NCBI GenBank assembly: GCA_021817655.1
Contig: JAKAGE010000028.1
Location: 1-10,455 of the forward strand
Origin: a bacterium
GTDB taxonomy: Bacteria > Patescibacteriota > Minisyncoccia > UBA6257 > 2-01-FULL-56-20
Direction of reading: 5' to 3'
DNA length: 10,455 nucleotides
The notes below the pieces were generated by a model. That model was not told where the DNA came from. It worked only from the letters and a program-made list of their open reading frames with translations, and ran no database searches. Shown here piece by piece: positions 5,998 through 10,455 of this stretch. The first letter of the stretch is position 1, and each line of letters starts with the position of its first letter. The translations under genes were made by a program, and so were the position numbers.

Positions 5998-7401
5998 CTA
6001 TTGAAGCAATGTATGCGTGAGATCCGCGATATCGCCCGCGCCCATCATGATGATGACCGGCGGTTTCGCGAATCGCGGATCGCGGAGGAGGGGAACGTCG
6101 CGGAGCGCGGCAAGGATGGCGGCGCGGATCTTCTTTGGATTGCGGAGATAGAATATCGGCTTGCCCGGCGTGCCATTGCCCGCCGTGCGCTTCTCGATCG
6201 CGCGTACGAGCGCCTCGGAATCGTGGGGCAATTTTTCGTCCCGGCCGAGCACCTGATAGAGCGGCAGAATGAAGACGACGTCTGCGCCGTCGAACGCAGC
6301 CATGAACTCGCCGAAGAGGACCTCGAGCCGCTTTGCCTGATGCGGTTGGAATACGCAGACGAGCGGGGAATGGGGGAATTTTTCGCGGAACGCCGCGAGC
6401 GTAGCTTTTATCTCCGACGGATGATGTGCGTAGTCATCGAACACCTGCACCGTCCGCTGGAATTTTCCCTTATATTCCATCCTCCGCCACGCCCCGTTAT
6501 AGGATCCGATCGCGGCAAGCAGCTTCCTTTCGGGAATGTTCAATGCCCGACCGAGGGCAAGGACCGCCATCGCGTTCGATACATTGTGCGAACCGGGGAT
6601 CGGCATCGCCTTCTTCACCTTCGCCGCATCCGCGGCGCCGGCGCCGCGCATCGAGAACCAGACCACGTTCAGATCCTTCTTCTTCGCGATCCCTGCCACC
6701 CGCGCACGCAGAGAACAGAGCGGCGCATCATCGGCGTTCAGGATGAGCGTTCCGCCTTCGCGCGTCCGCGCGAGGAATTTCAGGAATGCGCGTTTCACAT
6801 TCGCCTCTGTCTTATAAAAATCCATATGCTCGCGGTCGATGTTCGTGACGATCGCGACCGTCGGAGAGTAATCAAGGAACGCCGCACCATAATCATCCGC
6901 CTCAAGCACGAGATACGGCCCGCGGCCGACGCGGATGTTCTTCCCGCCAAGATCGACGAGCTTGGTGCCGACAAGGATCGTCGGGTCAAGCCCCGTCCGC
7001 AAGAGCGCAAGCCCGGCGAGGGCCGTCGTCGTGCTCTTGCCGTGCGAACCCGTGATTGCGATCGTCTCATATTCTTCGGTGATCCGCCCGAGCGCCTTGG
7101 CATAGGGGACGGTCACGAGGTCTTTCCGGGCGAGCGCGGCGCTTAGCTCCGGGTTATCCGGACGAATGGCCCGATTATAGACGACCATTGCTCCCCCTGA
7201 AGGCAGATTAGCCGCTTTATGCCCGATTTTGACCGTTATACCCTCTTTTTTAAGCTCATCCGTCATCGGGCTCCTCAGCGCATCCGACCCGGAAACAGCC
7301 CAATGTACGTTCTTGAAATAGCGGGCAAGACCGCTCATGCCAATGCCGCCAATGCCGATGAAATGCACGCGCGGGATCGATTGTTTCGGGGAAGAGGACA
7401 T
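5998..7401 (-). CDS. murC: UDP-N-acetylmuramate--L-alanine ligase
   Basis: MurC adds L-alanine to UDP-MurNAc using ATP, the first step in building the peptidoglycan stem peptide, in the cytoplasm. The 467 aa, normal for the family, show the N-terminal Rossmann motif FIGIGGIGMSGLA (14-26), the P-loop TGSHGKST (117-124), EADD (167-170), VTNIDREHMDFY (185-196), PGSHNVSNA (269-277), WRRMEYKG (305-312) and DDYAHHPSEI (322-331). FQPHQAKRL (351-359) and MGAGDI (453-458) complete the Mur ligase set. GSHGKS replaces the commoner GTHGKT, a conservative change. The ATG at 7401 gives a standard N-terminus. An exact TATAAT lies 10 nt upstream inside a 17-nt palindrome, and no Shine-Dalgarno is present. 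It lies 60 nt after an M23 peptidase gene, forming a cell-wall block, with the nuclease gene 33 nt downstream. Confidence 0.97.
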   Translation of the reverse strand: MSSSPKQSIPRVHFIGIGGIGMSGLARYFKNVHWAVSGSDALRSPMTDELKKEGITVKIGHKAANLPSGGAMVVYNRAIRPDNPELSAALARKDLVTVPYAKALGRITEEYETIAITGSHGKSTTTALAGLALLRTGLDPTILVGTKLVDLGGKNIRVGRGPYLVLEADDYGAAFLDYSPTVAIVTNIDREHMDFYKTEANVKRAFLKFLARTREGGTLILNADDAPLCSLRARVAGIAKKKDLNVVWFSMRGAGAADAAKVKKAMPIPGSHNVSNAMAVLALGRALNIPERKLLAAIGSYNGAWRRMEYKGKFQRTVQVFDDYAHHPSEIKATLAAFREKFPHSPLVCVFQPHQAKRLEVLFGEFMAAFDGADVVFILPLYQVLGRDEKLPHDSEALVRAIEKRTAGNGTPGKPIFYLRNPKKIRAAILAALRDVPLLRDPRFAKPPVIIMMGAGDIADLTHTLLQ

Positions 7402-7405
7402 AGTT

Positions 7406-7422
7406 GGATATATTATATATCC
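7406..7422. promoter_or_regulatory. Palindrome overlapping the murC -10 box
   Basis: GGATATAT and ATATATCC flank a single central base, giving a perfect 17-nt inverted repeat. It contains the minus-strand TATAAT (7417-7412) that precedes the murC ATG by 10 nt. A start 6-7 nt downstream would leave a leader of only about 3-4 nt. The palindrome could be an operator for a dimeric repressor or could simply reflect AT-rich promoter sequence. The -35 region is weak. Confidence 0.4.
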
Positions 7423-7461
7423 TCACGCCGGAACTCCACCACCGCACCCATCGAATCCCCG

Positions 7462-8094
7462 CTATTCGACCGATTCCAGATAGGGAATGGGGTCGATGTC
7501 GTGCCCCTGCGGATATGGGCCGCACCCGTGGGCCGGCGCCATGCTGAAACCGCTCGCTTCAAAAACCGAAAAATGGAGATGCGGGCCGGTCTCGTCGCCG
7601 GTCGTGCCGACCGTGGCGATCACCGTGCTCGTGCCGACCTCCTGGCCCGGCGCGACGAAGATCTGGTTCAGATGCGCGAACATGAGCATTTTGCTGTTGC
7701 GCGGATCCTCGACGACAACAAGGCGCCCGAACGCCCGGTGCGGACAGAAGTTGTCCTGGTCCGCCACCGCAACGACCGTTCCCGCAACGGGGGAGTAAAT
7801 CGGCGCGCCATAGTCGGCGGCGATATCGACGCCGTTATGCCATCCATCGATATAAAGATACGACCATGGCGTATGGCCATATCCCTGGGTGACAAAGCTC
7901 CATCCGGAACCGCCTTTGCTAAACCGGGAAAAATCGACGACCCGAAGGCCGCTCGCGGGACCGCCGGACGGCGCGATGCCGGAGAAGCCGAGGAACCCGC
8001 CCGACGACAATGCGCTCGCTGCGGCAGTGAAAAGATAATAAAAAATTCCAAGGACGAATACCGCGCCGAAAACGAATGCGAGCCGCTTGAACAT
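7462..8094 (-). CDS. M23 family metallopeptidase (LytM/lysostaphin-type)
   Basis: This is a zinc peptidase expected to cut peptide cross-links in peptidoglycan. The 210-aa protein has an N-terminal membrane anchor or signal (about 4-25), a short Gly/Ser-rich linker and one M23 domain. The zinc ligands are His86 and Asp90 in HNGVD and His174 in HLHF (172-175). His141 in MFAHL and His172 are the other active-site histidines. GAPIYSPVAGTVVAV (96-110) is the usual strand region. Cys117 and Cys191 could form a disulfide, fitting an extracytoplasmic location. All catalytic residues are present, so it is probably active. The ATG at 8094 follows TATAAT by 15 nt. There is no Shine-Dalgarno, and the bases just upstream (CCTCC) are the opposite of one. 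murC follows 60 nt downstream without a terminator. Confidence 0.95.
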   Translation of the reverse strand: MFKRLAFVFGAVFVLGIFYYLFTAAASALSSGGFLGFSGIAPSGGPASGLRVVDFSRFSKGGSGWSFVTQGYGHTPWSYLYIDGWHNGVDIAADYGAPIYSPVAGTVVAVADQDNFCPHRAFGRLVVVEDPRNSKMLMFAHLNQIFVAPGQEVGTSTVIATVGTTGDETGPHLHFSVFEASGFSMAPAHGCGPYPQGHDIDPIPYLESVE

Positions 8095-8109
8095 CGGAGG
8101 ATTGAAGTG

Positions 8110-8115
8110 ATTATA
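8110..8115 (-). promoter_or_regulatory. -10 element of the M23 peptidase gene
   Basis: An exact TATAAT on the minus strand lies 15 nt before the ATG at 8094, predicting a leader of about 8-9 nt. A TTGGCA upstream is only 14 bp away, too close for a normal -35. Confidence 0.5.
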
Positions 8116-8191
8116 TTCTGCACTAAGCGTGCCAACGGCGCTAGGGAAGCGCCCAGTTCCCGGATCCTATCTGTCGCCCAATATACCTTTT

Positions 8192-8220
8192 ACGACATAT
8201 ATATCGGATTTTGTTATATT
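8192..8220 (+). promoter_or_regulatory. Plus-strand promoter for a candidate RNA gene
   Basis: ACGACA (8192-8197, 4 of 6 matches to the -35 consensus), a 17-bp spacer and an extended -10 TGTTATATT (8212-8220) are found. The predicted start near 8227 falls exactly at the 5' edge of the first helix of the structured element downstream. It points opposite to all neighbouring genes. Confidence 0.4.
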
Positions 8221-8226
8221 CCTCAT

Positions 8227-8378
8227 TTCGCGCCGGTATCAATGAGTACAAAAGAAACCAAAGGCCAGGGCAAGTTTCTCCGGCGCGATCATGCCACCAA
8301 CTGTTCCCGCATGGCGAATCGGTTCTTTATAAAGACAAGACGGCTGTGTCTTTTCCCCACACACGTGGGGTTTTCTTA
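8227..8378 (+). ncRNA. Candidate structured RNA, about 150 nt, no known family
   Basis: Between a promoter-like element and a terminator on the plus strand lies an RNA with several perfect helices. P1 is 9 bp (8228-8236 with 8280-8288) and P2 is 6 bp (8253-8258 with 8274-8279). The 3' strand of P2 abuts the 3' strand of P1, so the two can stack. P3 is 5 bp, CATGC with GCATG (8290-8294 with 8309-8313). P4 is 7 bp, AAAGACA with TGTCTTT (8331-8337 with 8347-8353). The terminator hairpin follows. I see no SRP, 6S, tmRNA or named riboswitch signature. No gene follows in sense, so a trans-acting RNA is likelier than a riboswitch. The same helices could form on the minus strand, in the region between two genes there. 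The call rests on my own pairing, not a covariance search. Confidence 0.35.
8355..8378 (+). terminator. Rho-independent terminator, plus strand
   Basis: CCCCAC (8355-8360) pairs with GTGGGG (8365-8370) across a 4-nt loop, followed by TTTTCTTA. On the minus strand the hairpin is followed by GAAAAGAC rather than a U-tract, so it works in the plus direction, where no protein gene ends. That supports a plus-strand transcript ending here. It lies 15 nt from the stop of the minus-strand gene at 8385. Confidence 0.65.
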
Positions 8379-8384
8379 TTGTTC

Positions 8385-8873
8385 TCACGCTCCGCGGAAC
8401 AGCCCCAGGAGCCAGTTCACGATCCCCAGAACCATATTCAGGACCCATTGGAAGACGCTCAGAAACACGTAGGCGATCCCGGACAGCCGGATGCCCGTCT
8501 TTGCATACACCCAGGCGTCGAATTCCGTCAGCCACCCCATAACGGCGCCCTGAACCTGCCGGGCGCCCCCGTTCATATTCATGTTCGATGGAGGCATATA
8601 TCCGGGTCCGCCATTCACGTTGATCGCAGTATTGCCGCGAAGGCTGTCCAGAAATCCCGTAAAGGGCGCAAGAAGGTCCTGAAAGGAAGTGCCAAAGCTA
8701 TAGCCGCTTCCGCCGCCCGGATTGCCGACGTTGACCGGAGCGCCAGAAAAACTTCCCGGCGCCGGTGCGGCGATCGCATACGCCATCGCGCCCTGCGGCA
8801 CGGCAAACGCCACAAGCGCCGCCGTCATGACGGCGGCGGCTGCGGCACTGAACATGGAGGTCGTTTTGTTCAT
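8385..8873 (-). CDS. Secreted protein with C-terminal membrane segment, unknown function
   Basis: This 162-aa protein has a signal peptide (hydrophobic core about 8-24, likely cleaved after Ala31 in AMA). A Gly/Pro/Asn-rich middle follows (36-107, with runs such as GGGSG and NMNMNGG). The C-terminus is very hydrophobic and Trp-rich (about 131-158), preceded by WLTEFDAWVYAKTGIRLSG (114-132). The tail could cross or lie flat in the membrane. No catalytic motif or cysteine is present. The TGIRLSG plus Trp/Val/Leu tail is an arrangement I associate with short Parcubacteria proteins, without a known role. The start at 8873 gives a normal signal peptide and follows TATAAT by 15 nt. The gene starts 21 nt after the gltX stop but appears to have its own promoter. 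Confidence 0.85.
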   Translation of the reverse strand: MNKTTSMFSAAAAAVMTAALVAFAVPQGAMAYAIAAPAPGSFSGAPVNVGNPGGGSGYSFGTSFQDLLAPFTGFLDSLRGNTAINVNGGPGYMPPSNMNMNGGARQVQGAVMGWLTEFDAWVYAKTGIRLSGIAYVFLSVFQWVLNMVLGIVNWLLGLFRGA

Positions 8874-8888
8874 GCCCTTGATGATTCA

Positions 8889-8894
8889 ATTATA
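8889..8894 (-). promoter_or_regulatory. -10 element abutting the gltX stop codon
   Basis: An exact TATAAT on the minus strand begins immediately after the gltX TGA (8897-8895) and ends 15 nt before the ATG at 8873. Any -35 lies inside the gltX coding end and is weak. The predicted leader is about 9 nt. Confidence 0.45.
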
Positions 8895-10397
8895 TCATTT
8901 CCCTGCGGACGCTTTCCTGATCGCTCCGGCAATGCGCCGCAGAGATTCGTCCCGGCCGAGCACGGACATGATCTCCACGGGATCCGGCGATGCGGCAAGA
9001 CCGGAAAGCGCGACGCGGAGCGGCCAAAGGACGATCCCCCGTTCATGCTCCCCTACGATCTCCGGCAAAATAGCCGCGAGCGCCTCGAGGTCGAAACGTT
9101 CGGCGGGGATCTTTTCAAGCGCGCGTGCGGCGCGGCCAAGCACTTCGGCGACCTCGTTCAGCGTCGACCGATCCTTCCAGACGAGAAGCTCCGCCCCGTA
9201 CTCCGGCAGCGCAAAGAAAAATGCGACCGCATCGGCGAGATCCCGCTCCGTCTTCGCGCGGGAACGCTGGACGGCGACTGCGCGCTCAAGAAGATGTTCG
9301 TTCGCGGCCACGATGTTCCGCTGGGCAAGGAACGCCGCGGTCCCCCGCGCGACCTCGTCAAGCGGCATCGTTTTGAGATGCTCGCGGTTCAGCCAATCAA
9401 GCTTCTCCTCGTTGAACACCGCGCCGGACTGCTGGACGCGGCCGATATCGAATTCGGCGATCAGCTCATCCTTCGAAAGCATTTCCCTGTCCCCTTTCGG
9501 ATGCCACCCGAGGAGCGCAAGGAAGTTCATCATCGCCTCCGGCACATAGCCCCGTTCGCGGTAATTCAGGAGCGCGGTATCGCTGAACCGTTTGGACATC
9601 TTGCTGCGATCGGGATTGAGGATGAGCGGAATATGCGCATACGCCGGCTCCGGGAATCCGAGCGCGCGTCCCATCAGGATCTGCTTCGGCGTGTTCGACA
9701 GATGATCCTCCGCGCGGATCACATGCGTGATCTTCATAAGCGCGTCGTCCACGACGACGGCGAAGTTATAGAGCGGATTGTCCAGGTCCTTCGCGATGAT
9801 GATGTCCCCGAAAAGCGCCGCGTCGAAAGAAACCTTTCCGCGCACAAGGTCGTTGAACTCGACCTTCGTTTCCGGCACCTTGAAGCGGATCGTCTGCGGA
9901 TCCTTGCCCGGCGGCGGTGCGGTCAGCGTGCGGCAATGGCCGCTGTACTTCGGCGGAAGCCCCGCGGCAAGCATCGCCTGGCGCTGCGCCTCGATATCTT
10001 CCTTTGTGCAATAGCAATAATACGCATGGCCTTCTTCGAGCAGCCTCGTCAGATAATTTTTATAGAGCGCGGTACGCTCGCTCTGCCGATACGGACCGAA
10101 TGCGCCCACGCCTCCGTCGAGCGGCAGCTCGCCGTGCGTCCCGAGCGGTTCCGGACCCTCATCCCAATCGATGCCCATCCATGCAAGTCCCTCAAGGATG
10201 CCTTTTTCGAATTCTTTCTTCGAACGCTCTTTGTCCGTGTCTTCGATGCGTAAAACGAATGTGCCCCCATATTTGCGGGCAAAGAGCCAATTAAAAAGTG
10301 CTGTGCGGACGCTACCGACATGCAGAGGGCCGGTCGGGCTCGGCGCAAAACGCACGCGCACGGATTTGGGGATCGATTTCGGAGCAGCCGCTTCCAT
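8895..10397 (-). CDS. gltX: Glutamyl-tRNA synthetase
   Basis: This cytoplasmic class I synthetase charges tRNA-Glu with glutamate, and in bacteria that use the GatCAB route also tRNA-Gln. The 500 aa show RFAPSPTGPLHVGS (16-29) with the HIGH-type motif HVGS, LRIEDTD (49-55), GPYRQSER (101-108), RAEDHLSNTPKQ (228-239) and the KMSKR loop SKMSKR (265-270). A zinc-type set CYC (128-130) and Tyr151-x3-Cys155 matches the one in E. coli GluRS. The rest (about 335-500) is the helical anticodon-binding part. An insertion of roughly 12-15 residues (85-99) separates the usual EGP and GPYRQSER motifs. Whether the enzyme discriminates tRNA-Glu from tRNA-Gln cannot be judged. The ATG at 10397 is the natural start, and no Shine-Dalgarno precedes it. 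Confidence 0.97.
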   Translation of the reverse strand: MEAAAPKSIPKSVRVRFAPSPTGPLHVGSVRTALFNWLFARKYGGTFVLRIEDTDKERSKKEFEKGILEGLAWMGIDWDEGPEPLGTHGELPLDGGVGAFGPYRQSERTALYKNYLTRLLEEGHAYYCYCTKEDIEAQRQAMLAAGLPPKYSGHCRTLTAPPPGKDPQTIRFKVPETKVEFNDLVRGKVSFDAALFGDIIIAKDLDNPLYNFAVVVDDALMKITHVIRAEDHLSNTPKQILMGRALGFPEPAYAHIPLILNPDRSKMSKRFSDTALLNYRERGYVPEAMMNFLALLGWHPKGDREMLSKDELIAEFDIGRVQQSGAVFNEEKLDWLNREHLKTMPLDEVARGTAAFLAQRNIVAANEHLLERAVAVQRSRAKTERDLADAVAFFFALPEYGAELLVWKDRSTLNEVAEVLGRAARALEKIPAERFDLEALAAILPEIVGEHERGIVLWPLRVALSGLAASPDPVEIMSVLGRDESLRRIAGAIRKASAGK

Positions 10398-10398
10398 G

Positions 10399-10427
10399 AA
10401 CCCTATTTTGCCACAAAATAAAGGGTT
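10399..10427. promoter_or_regulatory. Hairpin directly upstream of gltX
   Basis: AACCCTATTTTG (10399-10410) pairs with CAAAATAAAGGGTT (10414-10427), giving 12 bp with a 2-nt bulge and a 3-nt loop. It ends 1 nt before the gltX start codon. The minus-strand -10 candidates (CAAAAT or TTTATT) lie inside it. It could be an operator, a leader hairpin covering the start, or the terminator of a gene beyond the window edge. The bases 10428-10455 show nothing else. Confidence 0.4.
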
Positions 10428-10455
10428 TTGCTAGGGCAAATGGAAAATCCACCCC

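Noticed and set aside
6001..7146. 381-codon plus-strand open frame
   Set aside because: It is antisense to murC and rich in Arg/His/Glu with no recognisable domain, so it is a shadow of the GC-rich coding strand.
8227..8378. SRP RNA, tmRNA, 6S RNA, hammerhead or HDV-like ribozyme
   Set aside because: The SRP apical GGAAGGAAGC-type motif is absent, and no tRNA-like domain or hammerhead CUGAUGA/GAAA core is present. The helix order resembles HDV only superficially and lacks P3.
7219..8472. 417-codon plus-strand open frame, including an ATG at 8242 within the candidate RNA
   Set aside because: Most of it is antisense to murC and the M23 gene. From the ATG at 8242 the reading runs through the hairpins and into antisense of the 8385 gene with no ribosome binding site.
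8211..10253. 680-codon open frame on the plus strand
   Set aside because: It lies antisense to gltX and the 8385-8873 gene, in the frame kept open by high GC. Its product is Arg/His-rich with no family motif, while gltX carries all synthetase motifs.

Overview
The window looks like part of a GC-rich genome of a candidate phyla radiation (Patescibacteria/Parcubacteria-type) bacterium. This is inferred from gene content, because no rRNA or other marker is present. Three conserved genes anchor it: murC, gltX and an M23 peptidase. Around them sit short, signal-anchored or secreted proteins of unknown function with Ala/Ser/Thr-rich linkers. There are ten supported protein genes plus one good candidate non-coding RNA. 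No mobile element, CRISPR array, tRNA or rRNA is visible.

Layout. Bases 1-65 carry a perfect DnaA-box 9-mer and an AT-rich promoter. Then comes a plus-strand operon for a two-component ABC exporter (ATPase 66-866, permease 908-1654). It converges on a minus-strand four-helix membrane protein (1710-2150). That gene shares a divergent promoter region (2151-2248) with a plus-strand pair of membrane-anchored extracytoplasmic proteins (2249-2989 and 2986-3687, overlapping by 4 nt). A long bidirectional terminator hairpin (3698-3760) separates this pair from the minus-strand half of the window.

The rest of the protein genes are on the minus strand. In transcription order they are gltX (10397-8895), a secreted Gly-rich protein with a C-terminal membrane segment (8873-8385), an M23 metallopeptidase (8094-7462), murC (7401-5998), a RecB/Cas4-like PD-(D/E)XK nuclease with a putative zinc-binding insertion (5964-5191), a small single-pass membrane protein (5044-4715) and a secreted Gly-rich/coiled-coil protein (4671-3778).

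How they may work together. MurC makes peptidoglycan precursor, and the M23 enzyme, anchored outside the membrane, probably trims or remodels the wall, so the two form a cell-wall block. Most of the unknown genes are exported, giving the window an envelope theme. GltX and the nuclease are cytoplasmic housekeeping functions.

Regulation. Several first genes have an exact or near TATAAT hexamer only 9-15 nt before the start codon, and most genes lack a Shine-Dalgarno sequence, so leaderless or very short-leader mRNAs look common. The most unusual item is the 290-nt gap 8095-8384. On the plus strand, opposite to its neighbours, it holds a promoter-like element, a 9-bp helix with a stacked 6-bp helix, further hairpins and a GC-rich hairpin followed by a T-rich tract. 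This is consistent with an undescribed structured RNA of about 150 nt.
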